64,000 bases of DNA, taken from NCBI GenBank assembly GCA_016926505.1, contig JAFGOM010000052.1, positions 1 through 64,000 on the forward strand, given 5' to 3'. Positions within the stretch are counted from its first letter, which is position 1; each line of letters starts with the position of its first letter. Source of the stretch: Methanospirillaceae archaeon (GTDB taxonomy: Archaea; Halobacteriota; Methanomicrobia; Methanomicrobiales; Methanospirillaceae). Below the pieces are notes generated by a model. That model was not told the origin of the DNA. It ran no database searches and saw nothing but the letters and a program-made list of their open reading frames with translations. Below are positions 55,499 to 64,000 of this stretch, one piece after another. The position numbers were made by a program, and so were the translations under genes.

Positions 55499-55813
55499 AT
55501 GCAGGAATACAAAGTTAAACGAACGGTTATAAAAGAACTTGAAAAGAACGCAAAAGAACAGTTTACGGTCTGTTTCGGGGTACAACCAAACGAAGAGAAC
55601 AATCACTTCTGGATAGAGTATGGTGTGCTGGATAAACTCGAAGTGTGGCTGGGTGATACGAAAAAGACCCTGCTGGTTCGTACCATCACCAAAGACGGAG
55701 TTACCGATGATGAACTCATTATGGATACCAACAGGCGTTTCCGGAGGTACTTAGATGCAGTGACCGGATACAACTCCAAAGAACGTGCAAAAACAATGAA
55801 AAGTGTAGAATAG
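55499..55813 (+). CDS. DUF5611-type small archaeal protein
   Basis: 104 aa. ATG 55499 is preceded by AGGAGA at six bases, which settles the start against the longer frame from 55178. The protein begins MQEYKVKRTVIKELEK and contains FWIEYGVLDKLEVWLG, LLVRTITKDGV and MDTNRRFRRYLDAVTGY; highly charged, no cysteines apart from one in VCFG. I recall a methanogen-restricted family (DUF5611, unchecked) of unknown function. Cytoplasmic. Convergent with leuS, 12 bases away. Confidence 0.75.
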   Translation: MQEYKVKRTVIKELEKNAKEQFTVCFGVQPNEENNHFWIEYGVLDKLEVWLGDTKKTLLVRTITKDGVTDDELIMDTNRRFRRYLDAVTGYNSKERAKTMKSVE

Positions 55814-55825
55814 ATCCGGCACCTG

Positions 55826-58615
55826 TCACATAATAATAATAGCCGGTTTATAGGGAAGAGCAGACTGTGCCTTGCTGTGATGGCACTCCCCTGCTTTATA
55901 CACCGTCACGGTAAGGGAAAATTCCCGTTCCAGGAATTCTTTTGCAGCGATAAAGAGATCATATTCTGAAAGCCGGCTCTGTACAAGGCTGGATACGAGG
56001 TCCGGCGGGAGCCGGTGGAGATGGGAGGTACATTGCTTTACCGTATCAATGGTCTCCTTTCCCCTCTGTTTCATGGTCTCATCCTGCATGATCTCCTTAA
56101 TCAGGGTTTTATTTTGGGGAGATTGTGCAACCTGACTGAAAATTTTCCATTTCCATTCAGGAGCGATGCAGATAGAGAGTTCTTCCGGCTTTATCTTTAT
56201 TATCCGTAAAATTGACTCGATATCTTCGACAGTCCGTGCAAGGAGTTCCTCACCCAGTTCTGCGTCTGTGCATATGGCTGATGTATCAACGACAGGCCAG
56301 GGTGCAGTAGAGACCAGTCTGCCTTCGTTGGTCTCCTGATACAGTTCCTCGCAGGTATAGGGGATAATGGGAGCGACCAGCCTCAACCATACTGATGCAA
56401 AGGAACCAAGGATTTTACTGGCATCTTTCCCCTGTATACTCCCGGTTCTTCGCCGGTACCACCTGAGATCGGCTTCGACCGCATAAAACATCTCGTACAG
56501 TGCCTGCCGGGTCTGAAACCGCTCCATTGCAGCGGTTCCCTTTGCAACATGATCCTGCATCCGTGACATGAGCCACGGATCAACGGGATGAACAGGGCCG
56601 TCTGCCTCCATGCAGCTTTGAATCGTTGCAGCAAATTTATCGATCTGCTTCTTTGTAGAGGCAACGAGATCGTTTCTCCAGTCAAAGTCCTGCCAGGGTT
56701 CACCACTCCCGATAAGGAACATCCTGACCGTATCGGCACCGAAATCATTGATGGCATCCTCAAGGAGGTAAACATTCCCTTTGGATGAGGACATCTTTGC
56801 CCCGTTTAGAAGACCCATACCAAAGACAACCATCCCTTGGGGAAGGAGTTCTCTCGGGAATATTGCACAGTGATGGAATATCTGGAAGGTAAGATGGTTT
56901 GAGATGAGATCTTTAGCAGAGAACCGGTAGTTGTACGGGTACCAGTACAAAAATTCTCTCCTTAACTCGTCGAGGAGTTCGGGATTTGGAAGCCCTTCCT
57001 GCTTTTTTCCAAGGAATATATAATCAAAAACCGCCGGCGTCAGAAGCGTATGATCAATCTTTTTGATACCTGCTGCTATCGTGTAATACGCCATGTAGAC
57101 GGTCGAATCAGACAGGGGTTCAATGAGCCATTCCGGATCCCACGGCAACCTGGTTCCAAGACCGATTCGGCGGGTACATGCCCAGTCGTTCAACCAGTCA
57201 ACGGTCCGGTCAAATTCTGCCCGTACCTCCGGAGGAACAAGATCCATCCTTTGTAACTGTTCATGAACCTGTTCTTTCCATTGGGGATTACTGTACGAGA
57301 GGAACCACTGGTCATGGAGAACCCTGACAAAGACCCTGTTGTTGCATCTGCATACCACCGGTCTTGTATCAAACTCATACATGATTATCGAACCATGCCG
57401 ATCCGTGAGGATAATGCTTACCTCTTCACGCGCTATCTTTACCGGTTTTCCGCCGTATTTTTCACGCATCTTTCCGGTTGCATGTTCTGCCGAGTAGACC
57501 TGCTGGGTCAGCTCCAAAAGCCTGGGATCGTTCTGGTCTGTGATCCCTGCAGATTCAACTGCTTCAACCGCGGGTGCCGTGCCGAATCCATCAACCTGGA
57601 TAAGACCGACCGGTGTAATGGTGGAGTACTTCCCCTTCTGCTGCAGGTCACGCAATGCAATATAATCGTATGGTGCATGAGCCGGGACACTCATGACAAG
57701 TCCGGTTGCCATGTCAGGATCGACAAAGGACGCAGGCAGAATGGGGATATCACCACAGAGATCATGGTGAACAACCCGATCAACGAGGTAGGATCCATGA
57801 ATGGTTCCCAACTCTTTGATATCATGATCCTGCAGGCTCAGCTTTCCCATTGCTTCCCGGCTTACAATCCAGATCTGTCCGTCGATTTCTATTCGCACAT
57901 ACTCGGTTTCAGGATTGACCCAGAGATTCGTGACCCCGTACACGGTCTCGGGTCGCAGCGTAGCACAGGGGATATATCCCTCTTCGGATGAGAAGAGAAC
58001 GAGCGTAAACTGTTGAATCTGTGCGGTATCCCCTTCGAGAAGATCGTGATCCCCGACAGGATTGTCACACTGGGTACAGTATCGTACCGGGTGTGCACCC
58101 TTTACGACATAACCGGCATTTTTGAGGTGATCCCACTGCCATTCAATGAATTTGCTGTATGCCGGTTCAATCGTAGTAAAGGTCCGGCTCCAGTCGATTG
58201 AAAGACCGGCTGCCGTCATAACCCGCTGATACTCGCGGGAAAAGTACGTGACGATATTAATGGGATCCGTGAATGTTGCAAGAACATCGTCCGGGACACG
58301 ATAGAGATCCCGGTAAAGGGTGATAGCACTCTGGTCCTGTCGTGCAATCCGTTTGGATATCCCGATAACCGGTGCCCCCGTTACATGGAAAGCCATCGGG
58401 TATAACACTTCCTTTTCCCGCATCCGCCAGAAGCGTGCGATCACATCAGGGACGATATAGGTTCTGCCATGACCGACATGCATCGCACCGCTCGGATACG
58501 GGTATGCAACAGTGAGATAGAATTTTTCCTTGTCAGAGGGTTTTGCAGTAAATGTCTCTTTCCATCTCTGCATGAGGTTAAGAGGGCCTGCTTCTCTGGT
58601 TTTTCTGGTATCCAA
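55826..58615 (-). CDS. leuS: Leucyl-tRNA synthetase, archaeal type
   Basis: 929 aa, class I synthetase that charges tRNA-Leu. HIGH signature in [15 protein letters not shown] (about 34-48), a CP1 editing domain (about 200-400), KMSKS signature as KMSSSKGN (about 620), and a C-terminal domain of the archaeal/eukaryotic form (about 810-929). Starts at TTG 58615, supported by a near-perfect GGAGGTGA SD seven bases upstream; the first ATG is 14 codons later. The PIN-ATPase gene ends 16 bases upstream on the same strand. Confidence 0.95.
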   Translation of the reverse strand: MDTRKTREAGPLNLMQRWKETFTAKPSDKEKFYLTVAYPYPSGAMHVGHGRTYIVPDVIARFWRMREKEVLYPMAFHVTGAPVIGISKRIARQDQSAITLYRDLYRVPDDVLATFTDPINIVTYFSREYQRVMTAAGLSIDWSRTFTTIEPAYSKFIEWQWDHLKNAGYVVKGAHPVRYCTQCDNPVGDHDLLEGDTAQIQQFTLVLFSSEEGYIPCATLRPETVYGVTNLWVNPETEYVRIEIDGQIWIVSREAMGKLSLQDHDIKELGTIHGSYLVDRVVHHDLCGDIPILPASFVDPDMATGLVMSVPAHAPYDYIALRDLQQKGKYSTITPVGLIQVDGFGTAPAVEAVESAGITDQNDPRLLELTQQVYSAEHATGKMREKYGGKPVKIAREEVSIILTDRHGSIIMYEFDTRPVVCRCNNRVFVRVLHDQWFLSYSNPQWKEQVHEQLQRMDLVPPEVRAEFDRTVDWLNDWACTRRIGLGTRLPWDPEWLIEPLSDSTVYMAYYTIAAGIKKIDHTLLTPAVFDYIFLGKKQEGLPNPELLDELRREFLYWYPYNYRFSAKDLISNHLTFQIFHHCAIFPRELLPQGMVVFGMGLLNGAKMSSSKGNVYLLEDAINDFGADTVRMFLIGSGEPWQDFDWRNDLVASTKKQIDKFAATIQSCMEADGPVHPVDPWLMSRMQDHVAKGTAAMERFQTRQALYEMFYAVEADLRWYRRRTGSIQGKDASKILGSFASVWLRLVAPIIPYTCEELYQETNEGRLVSTAPWPVVDTSAICTDAELGEELLARTVEDIESILRIIKIKPEELSICIAPEWKWKIFSQVAQSPQNKTLIKEIMQDETMKQRGKETIDTVKQCTSHLHRLPPDLVSSLVQSRLSEYDLFIAAKEFLEREFSLTVTVYKAGECHHSKAQSALPYKPAIIIM

Positions 58616-58631
58616 TCCTGGTCACCTCCCC

Positions 58632-60632
58632 TTATACGGTCTTTAACCTGATAGGTTCCCCGTCTTCGTACCTGCGGATCATCTCCTGTGCGATTGTACT
58701 GTTCTTGGCAAGATGAATCTCTCCGGTATCAGCGACCGTTGCTGTAAAGAGGTACTCCCGCCCTGCAAATACATCGACAATCCTTCCTTTATTCTCCTGG
58801 GAGATGATGGTAAGCTGCTTTTTATCCATCCGGATGGTGATTCCTTCTGATACCTCAATCTCCTCCTCCGGTGGAGATACCACGAGACGGGTTTTCTCGA
58901 GATTTGAGAGTGGCCTGATATCGATACCGACTCCGACCTTATTTACAATCGCAGCGATATTCTTTCCACCCTTTCCGATGGCAGCAGGCACATCCTTGTC
59001 CTCTATGTAAACGATAGCCTTCGTGGCACTGAGCATCTCTACAGAGATTGCACCACTGGTATACCGCCCGATCTCCCGCTGGATATCCCGCTCGGTTATC
59101 TCCCATGAGATGTTCTCTTCCTCGTCGTCATCGATAACCTCCTGTAGAGGAACTCCTTTTTCTATCTCTTCCGTAACCTCTTCTTCCGGTTCAAGATTCA
59201 GTACCGGTTCAGGTTTTTGTTCTGCCTTTACCGGGATATCCCTGCTCTTCTCTTTTGGTTTAGCCGGCACCGGTGCAGGTTCTTTCTTTAATTGCAGAAC
59301 CGGCATCACGAACGTCTCCTGTTCATGGGTAAAGATCTCAAAGGCGGTCTCGCCGTTCTCCATCACTGATGATACCGGTTGGAGATGCATATTGTTCTCC
59401 ATTCCGTCAGGGATCTTTATTGCAAATCCGGTCGAGAAGATATTCTCAATGGAACCGTTTTTGACAAAGAGGATCGTGGAACAGACCTGTGGCAGCATCG
59501 AGAAATCAACCCGGTTACAGAAACGCTGCAGTGCTCCCTGAGGAGAGTCAGCATGCATGATCCCAATCATTCCGATCCCGGCGAGTTGCATATCTGAATA
59601 TACTGAAAAGTCCTCTTTTTTATGCAATTCATCAAATATCACAAAATCCGGTCTGACCAGGAAAAGAATATCTGCCGTGTTCTCCATGCTCCCTTCAAGG
59701 GTTGTGTACTGGGTGATATTATCCGGGACCTGAAGTTCACGGGGAGACTCCATCGTCTTTACGATATTTCCTGAATGAGCAAGAAAGAGAGCGATACTCT
59801 GGGCAAGGGTTGTTTTCCCCGAACCCGGTGGTCCGGTGATAAGGATACCTCCATGCCTCCCCTGTATTATCTCCTTTATCTCTCCTGATCTCTTGTAATC
59901 ATCAAGTGAAAGGTCAACAATGGGACGTACGGCTGTTATTTCCATACCGTCTGAGAGAGGTCTCCGGATGATGGTTATCCTCATCGATCCGATCTGGGCA
60001 ACAGTAATTCCCCGTTTCTCTATCTCGATAAAACCGTCAGGGTCACGTTTTGCCCGTTCAAGAACCTCCTGTGCAATAATCCGGAGTTCGTACTCATTTG
60101 ACGGATATTCGCGTATCTGAACGAGTTCTGTTGCTCCGATACTGCCCTTCCTGGCAACCGGACTTGCCCGCTCTTTTAAAAAGACAGCACTGGTAAATTC
60201 GTCAAAGAACTGGTCGATTGCCAGGGGAGTAAAATCCTCAACCTGAGGTTTTAAGTAGATGACATCCAGTCCTTTTGCTTTTGCAACCTCTGACTGAACG
60301 ACATCACTGGTAATAAAAAGGGCCTTGTTCTCGATAGCCACATTCCTGATGAGTGCATCGATCTCTCCACCGCTTGCCAGTTTTACCTGTTCCAGTGTTG
60401 GCCGGTGACCGATAAACTCGATCTCTATTGCACCTTCACTTGCGCGTTTGCAGAGTGCCTGAAGTTCAGCGAGTCCTGCAAAACCTATTTCACGTCCCTG
60501 GTTTGCCTGTGACTCCAGTTCTGCAACAACGGCTTCCGGTATTATTATTTTTGCCCCGTCATATTCTCCGGTATCGAGTAACGAGGTGATGCGTCCATCA
60601 ATGACAACGCTTGTATCTGGTACTATTATCAA
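58632..60632 (-). CDS. PIN-ATPase-KH protein (PINA type)
   Basis: 666 aa. PIN nuclease-like domain at the N-terminus (DTSVVIDG with Asp6; further acidic residues in GGEIDALI and FITSD). A PilT/VirB11-type ATPase follows with Walker A GPPGSGKTT (about 267-275) and Walker B VIFDELHKKE; HADSPQGALQRF is the downstream motif. A Pro/Glu-rich linker (about 430-500) leads to a KH domain with IGKGGKNIAAIV, then a TRAM-like end (GRIVDVFAGREYLF). Archaeal homologues form hexameric ATPases linked to RNA or Holliday-junction processing. Starts at TTG 60632 with GTGGTGA six bases upstream. Confidence 0.88.
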   Translation of the reverse strand: MIIVPDTSVVIDGRITSLLDTGEYDGAKIIIPEAVVAELESQANQGREIGFAGLAELQALCKRASEGAIEIEFIGHRPTLEQVKLASGGEIDALIRNVAIENKALFITSDVVQSEVAKAKGLDVIYLKPQVEDFTPLAIDQFFDEFTSAVFLKERASPVARKGSIGATELVQIREYPSNEYELRIIAQEVLERAKRDPDGFIEIEKRGITVAQIGSMRITIIRRPLSDGMEITAVRPIVDLSLDDYKRSGEIKEIIQGRHGGILITGPPGSGKTTLAQSIALFLAHSGNIVKTMESPRELQVPDNITQYTTLEGSMENTADILFLVRPDFVIFDELHKKEDFSVYSDMQLAGIGMIGIMHADSPQGALQRFCNRVDFSMLPQVCSTILFVKNGSIENIFSTGFAIKIPDGMENNMHLQPVSSVMENGETAFEIFTHEQETFVMPVLQLKKEPAPVPAKPKEKSRDIPVKAEQKPEPVLNLEPEEEVTEEIEKGVPLQEVIDDDEEENISWEITERDIQREIGRYTSGAISVEMLSATKAIVYIEDKDVPAAIGKGGKNIAAIVNKVGVGIDIRPLSNLEKTRLVVSPPEEEIEVSEGITIRMDKKQLTIISQENKGRIVDVFAGREYLFTATVADTGEIHLAKNSTIAQEMIRRYEDGEPIRLKTV

Positions 60633-60786
60633 AAATATTCACCACTAATACGTTGGTTACTTATCCATTATAGTATGTGGCGCCATGTCCGGACATCTGC
60701 ATACGACAACCTGGTGATCATCTCTCTTTCCTCCGTCAGACACGGTTGAATCATCTCAAGACCCTGTCAGTTTAAGAGATGTTTTT

Positions 60787-61614
60787 TTACAGGAATGATC
60801 CCAGGATGATTGTAAAGATATCACCGAAAAACGCTGCTGTGAAAAGACCGGCGGTTATTGGTATGAGAAACGGAACCCCGTAACTGATCCATATCGATCC
60901 GGTTCCGTGGTACAGCTGGATAAGATCCCGGTATGTCTCTGGTTCTTCTTTTAAGTTTTTTGTATATATCCGTGTTTTACTGCCCCGAATCATATCGCAT
61001 ATCGCCTGTTTCATACCAATAAACCGATGTTCAATACCTGAGTCCGTTTGTTTTATCTCTTCCATGATAATACCAAACTGGTTTTCTATCTCTGCTCCTG
61101 GAACAGGAAACCCTAATACCATATATCTGAGCGGAGCCCGGTTCCCTTTCGCGATATTATAGACTAATATCCCGGCTGGCACGAGGAGATTGAGGAGCAC
61201 TGCATTGACCAGGACCGAGAACGGGAAGAAGACAAACGGTGGGATCCCCATATAACTGTAGCCACAGATCGGTACAAACGGAAAACAGGGGATAAATAAC
61301 GTGATAAATATAAGTGCTTTCGCATCAGCCATTCCAAAGAGATGAAAGCAGGTAAAGAGAAAGAATGCAATCGAGAAGAAGACGACCATCACGAGAACGG
61401 GGATGAGGTATGCTCCCCACCCGGCGGTAAACATCGAATAATAAAACCAGAGAGTGGAAGGGACGGCAATGAGGAGCATTGGGTACCAGAGGACAACCGG
61501 AACGGCACGTTCCCTGATATCATACCAGCAGCCGGGCAGTAACGTTATGAGTAGTGCGGCAAAACTGAGAACAAGGGGAAGAAAACCATCAGGAACGGAA
61601 AGGAATGGGCACAT
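60787..61614 (-). CDS. FlaK-like archaeal prepilin/preflagellin peptidase (A24)
   Basis: 275 aa with six or so transmembrane helices. The catalytic aspartates of aspartic family A24 are visible: CWYDIRERAVP (about residue 32) and FGMADAKAL (about 98), the archaeal form of the GxGD motif. A soluble insert occupies about 170-240. The enzyme removes class III signal peptides from pilins and archaellins at the membrane. The ATG has no well-spaced SD (ATAGGT touches it). No pilin or archaellin genes are in the window. Confidence 0.85.
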   Translation of the reverse strand: MCPFLSVPDGFLPLVLSFAALLITLLPGCWYDIRERAVPVVLWYPMLLIAVPSTLWFYYSMFTAGWGAYLIPVLVMVVFFSIAFFLFTCFHLFGMADAKALIFITLFIPCFPFVPICGYSYMGIPPFVFFPFSVLVNAVLLNLLVPAGILVYNIAKGNRAPLRYMVLGFPVPGAEIENQFGIIMEEIKQTDSGIEHRFIGMKQAICDMIRGSKTRIYTKNLKEEPETYRDLIQLYHGTGSIWISYGVPFLIPITAGLFTAAFFGDIFTIILGSFL

Positions 61615-61674
61615 ACCTATGGATAAGACCTGGTTGTATTTGGCAATTTGGAAATGATACCTGAGAATCCGGGA

Positions 61675-62787
61675 TCAGATGATCCCCATATCAGAGAGAC
61701 GGGCGGGCAGGTATTCTCTCGAAACAAAATCCAGTCCACGTGCGGCAAACGCCTGTTGTTCTGATTTAAGATTCAGTTTTAACTGCAGGTTAATCTGATC
61801 ATGCCAGTACTGATTATGAAACCGCGGGTCGGTCAGTTCAGATTTGAGTGCACCAATGTCACGTTCGGTCAGGATATCTGACGGGAGATTGTAATCCCTG
61901 ATATCTGAAGGCTGAACCCCGATAAACCGGGCCTGTGGAGTTGCGAGCAGCTCAGAGATATGGGCACTCTTGATTGCTCCATAGGCAACACTGGCATAGA
62001 TGCGGTACGACCAGGGGTCACCGTCGGTAAAGATACAGATCGGGATGTTACAGGTGTTTTGGATCTTGTTCAGGATTCTGCGTGTGGATCGCGCCGGTTG
62101 ACCTTTTAAGTGGACGAGAATAGCATTATAATCAGCATCAAAATTATTCTCAATAAGGCGGGCATACATACCACCGGTCTCGATTGCTATCAGAAAGTCA
62201 GCATCATGCCCGATGCATTCTATCTGCTCGACATTACTTGGGATCTGGTATCCTGCCTCCCCTACGTCATCCTGGCAATGGATCTCCCGTGTTCCGCGCC
62301 GCGTCTCTTCACGCAGTTTCAGTGGTCCAAAGATGCTTGCTCCGTCTTCTTCAGGGCGCAGGTGAAAAAATTCCCGCTGGGTATCGGTCAGGATCTCAAG
62401 ATCCTCAATCAGCATGTTCGAGTCATTCTGGGCTGTAAATTTGGCTCTTTTCCATCCTTCTGAGATGTAATACAGTTCTCGTAATGTGGATGACCGGTTC
62501 TCAGCAACCTGTTGCTTGATAAACCAGATAACATATGCCATGCGAAGGATGTGCAGCGCACTCTTCTCCTGTGCTGCCGCCCGGGTATGTTCCCGTTCTC
62601 CGTATTTCCAGACCTCTGTCTCGTTATCGAATGCCAGATTATTCTTTGTCCGTGAAGGCAGTGAGATCGACGGGATCTCTCCCTGTTCCATCTGGGAGTA
62701 CCATCGTTCTGATATGGCGAGGAGTTTTTGTATGGCATTGGTTCCTGGTTTCCCGCCGTTTTTTTTCGGTTTCGTATCAGATGTCAC
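61675..62787 (-). CDS. top6A: DNA topoisomerase VI subunit A
   Basis: Spo11-related cleaving subunit of topoisomerase VI. In numbering from the TTG at 62793, the catalytic tyrosine is Y109 in RELYYISEGW; the Toprim domain has Glu in AIETGGMYARL and the DGDPW motif (FTDGDPWSYRIY). GTG 62787 is preferred because GGTGAT lies six bases before it, giving 370 aa. The start overlaps the end of top6B by 11-17 bases, so the subunits are translationally coupled. Confidence 0.93.
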   Translation of the reverse strand: MTSDTKPKKNGGKPGTNAIQKLLAISERWYSQMEQGEIPSISLPSRTKNNLAFDNETEVWKYGEREHTRAAAQEKSALHILRMAYVIWFIKQQVAENRSSTLRELYYISEGWKRAKFTAQNDSNMLIEDLEILTDTQREFFHLRPEEDGASIFGPLKLREETRRGTREIHCQDDVGEAGYQIPSNVEQIECIGHDADFLIAIETGGMYARLIENNFDADYNAILVHLKGQPARSTRRILNKIQNTCNIPICIFTDGDPWSYRIYASVAYGAIKSAHISELLATPQARFIGVQPSDIRDYNLPSDILTERDIGALKSELTDPRFHNQYWHDQINLQLKLNLKSEQQAFAARGLDFVSREYLPARLSDMGII

Positions 62788-64000
62788 AGTCAATCACCAC
62801 TTTTTTTGTCTCATCGATCCCCCTGAGGTCGATAGTCACAGTATGGGTCCCCCGAAATGATACCGACCAGCTCGCCTTGTCAGGCAGGTGGATCTGCCAG
62901 ACAACGGTCATTTCATCATTTTTATCCTGAATAAATGTTGGTTGTATCGTTGGTTCCTTCAATTCACCATACAGGAAGGCATATGCCATGAGATCAACCG
63001 GTCTGCTGGTATAATTATCGATAGTAACAGTGACGATGCCGTCTTCTGTCCGTTTCTTTGCGATCAGTTTCTTCATGATCCTCCCTTCGATCGGAGCAGT
63101 GTCGGGTACCGGTTTTTCAATAGTCTTTGCAACAATCATTGCAATCTCAGGAATTACGGCGCAGATTGCCTGGGCACGGGCTTCATCTGCCTTTTTACGG
63201 TCTCTTCTTGAGAGAAACTGCTTGAGATCCCTCCCAAGGTCCTGCAGCACAAGTCGTATCTCCCGCTCAATGTCCGGGATGGATGCGATAGCATCCTTAC
63301 TCTCACTGGTGAAGGGAACGTTGGTCGATGCAATATGGACAAGGATGATAAGCGGCCCCAGGGGGAGACCCTGCTGGCTGATATTATATGATTTCCAGTT
63401 GATATCAGCGATTGTTGTAGTAATTGCACAGGCCCCCTGCTGATAGAGGAGGGGTACCCGGTTGGCAAACCTGAGAATCCGGGCATTTCCTTCCTGCAAA
63501 AGGAGGCCGCCGTACCCGATTGCAGCCTCGATGAGAAAGGGATGGCCACTAAATACTGCAGCAGGTCGTGTGCGTGCTGCAACATAATCAAGAGAGAACT
63601 CCTTCTCAAGTCCCTGACGGATAAGTGGTTCTCCGATAGGCGACAGGCATAATGCTGCCAGGGGAGGCTGGATCCGTGTCTGTTGCATAGCAGAGAGGAG
63701 CGAGGTTATCTCCGGCATTATGAGATTTTTTGTGATAACATCAGGGGAGAGGTGTGCAGATGAGCAGATCAAAGCAGCAGCCTTCTCTCCAACCCGCGAG
63801 AAAGATGTCATCAGAAAAGATGCCAGTGGTATTTCTGCATCAGATACAAGACGTTTGAGATGACCTAACTCGATCCCGTGGGGGTGGGGTAAGATGCTCT
63901 GCGGACTTTTTATGGGATCATCACTGGTCCGGTCAAAGACGAGTTCTTCCTCGTCGATGGTCGCGGTGATACGTGCGTGAGGGTTTACGATGGAAGTATA
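62777..64000 (-). CDS. top6B: DNA topoisomerase VI subunit B (5' end outside window)
   Basis: The frame is open to the last base. Residues encoded beyond the apparent ATG at 63811 continue the protein (YTSIVNPHARITATIDEEE and PHPHGIELGHLKRL), so that ATG is internal. The visible part is the H2TH and transducer domains (RFANRVPLLYQQGACAI, then the C-terminal immunoglobulin-like fold). The GHKL ATPase domain lies outside the window. With subunit A it relaxes and decatenates DNA with ATP. Confidence 0.92.
   Translation of the reverse strand, partial: YTSIVNPHARITATIDEEELVFDRTSDDPIKSPQSILPHPHGIELGHLKRLVSDAEIPLASFLMTSFSRVGEKAAALICSSAHLSPDVITKNLIMPEITSLLSAMQQTRIQPPLAALCLSPIGEPLIRQGLEKEFSLDYVAARTRPAAVFSGHPFLIEAAIGYGGLLLQEGNARILRFANRVPLLYQQGACAITTTIADINWKSYNISQQGLPLGPLIILVHIASTNVPFTSESKDAIASIPDIEREIRLVLQDLGRDLKQFLSRRDRKKADEARAQAICAVIPEIAMIVAKTIEKPVPDTAPIEGRIMKKLIAKKRTEDGIVTVTIDNYTSRPVDLMAYAFLYGELKEPTIQPTFIQDKNDEMTVVWQIHLPDKASWSVSFRGTHTVTIDLRGIDETKKVVIDCDI

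Noticed and set aside
63809-63811. ATG as the start of top6B
   Set aside because: The frame continues to the window edge and encodes typical top6B sequence upstream of this codon.
1-64000. CRISPR arrays, insertion sequences, integrases or prophage genes
   Set aside because: No regularly spaced direct repeats, terminal inverted repeats around a transposase, or phage-type genes were found; the TC tract is the only simple repeat of note.

Overview
The window is a stretch of euryarchaeal chromosome, most likely from a methanogen of the order Methanomicrobiales (Methanospirillum-like; this genus-level guess is inference). The evidence is an RNA polymerase operon with split B''/B' and A'/A'' subunits followed by L30e and archaeal NusA, topoisomerase VI, an archaeal short thymidylate synthase, archaeal LeuRS, a PIN-ATPase-KH protein, PAC2/DUF473/DUF2124/DUF5611 families, an archaeal FlaK-like prepilin peptidase, TATA-box promoters, T-run terminators and many secreted PKD, PEGA and DUF3821-type proteins. 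Starts at TTG are frequent and several are backed by strong Shine-Dalgarno (SD) sequences.

Layout. 0-4 kb: 3' part of a very large PKD surface protein and a small membrane peptide. 4-7 kb: a solitary adenine-type DNA methyltransferase and a PEGA protein. 7-12 kb: a surface-glycan group (GT39-like membrane glycosyltransferase, DPM1-like GT2, EamA/SMR-like small flippase candidate) and an AT-rich B12-fold radical SAM gene. 12-24 kb: a DUF3821-like secreted protein, an AEC permease, a 1023-aa sensor with decayed receiver and ATPase motifs, thymidylate synthase, a frameshifted PhzF remnant, a GAF/PAS sensor interrupted by one in-frame TAG, an AI-2E-family permease and a DUF2124 protein. 24-31 kb: a second solitary DNA methyltransferase, a secreted papain-like protease with IPT and PKD domains, and a large DUF3821-type surface protein with a C-terminal membrane anchor. 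31-33.5 kb: a tight operon of isochorismatase-fold hydrolase, thioredoxin-reductase-like flavoprotein and RlmN-like radical SAM enzyme. 34-43 kb: CHASE4 histidine kinase, SulP transporter, small membrane exporter-like protein, AbrB-type regulator, ferritin, glutamate synthase and a nuclease-fold protein. 43.7-52.9 kb: tRNA-Lys, rpoH-rpoB2-rpoB1-rpoA1-rpoA2-rpl30e-nusA. 53-64 kb: a two-repeat lipoprotein, tRNA-Arg, DUF473/PAC2, DUF5611, leuS, PIN-ATPase, prepilin peptidase, and top6A/top6B (top6B runs off the window).

The central housekeeping block is ordinary in gene order but its rpoA2 is not: it carries about 255 extra N-terminal residues built from two copies of one module. Other points that deserve attention are the amber-split sensor, the overlapping three-gene redox/radical SAM operon, the decayed two-component protein, and a nuclease-like protein whose catalytic lysine position is a valine. 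No CRISPR array, insertion sequence or prophage was recognised.
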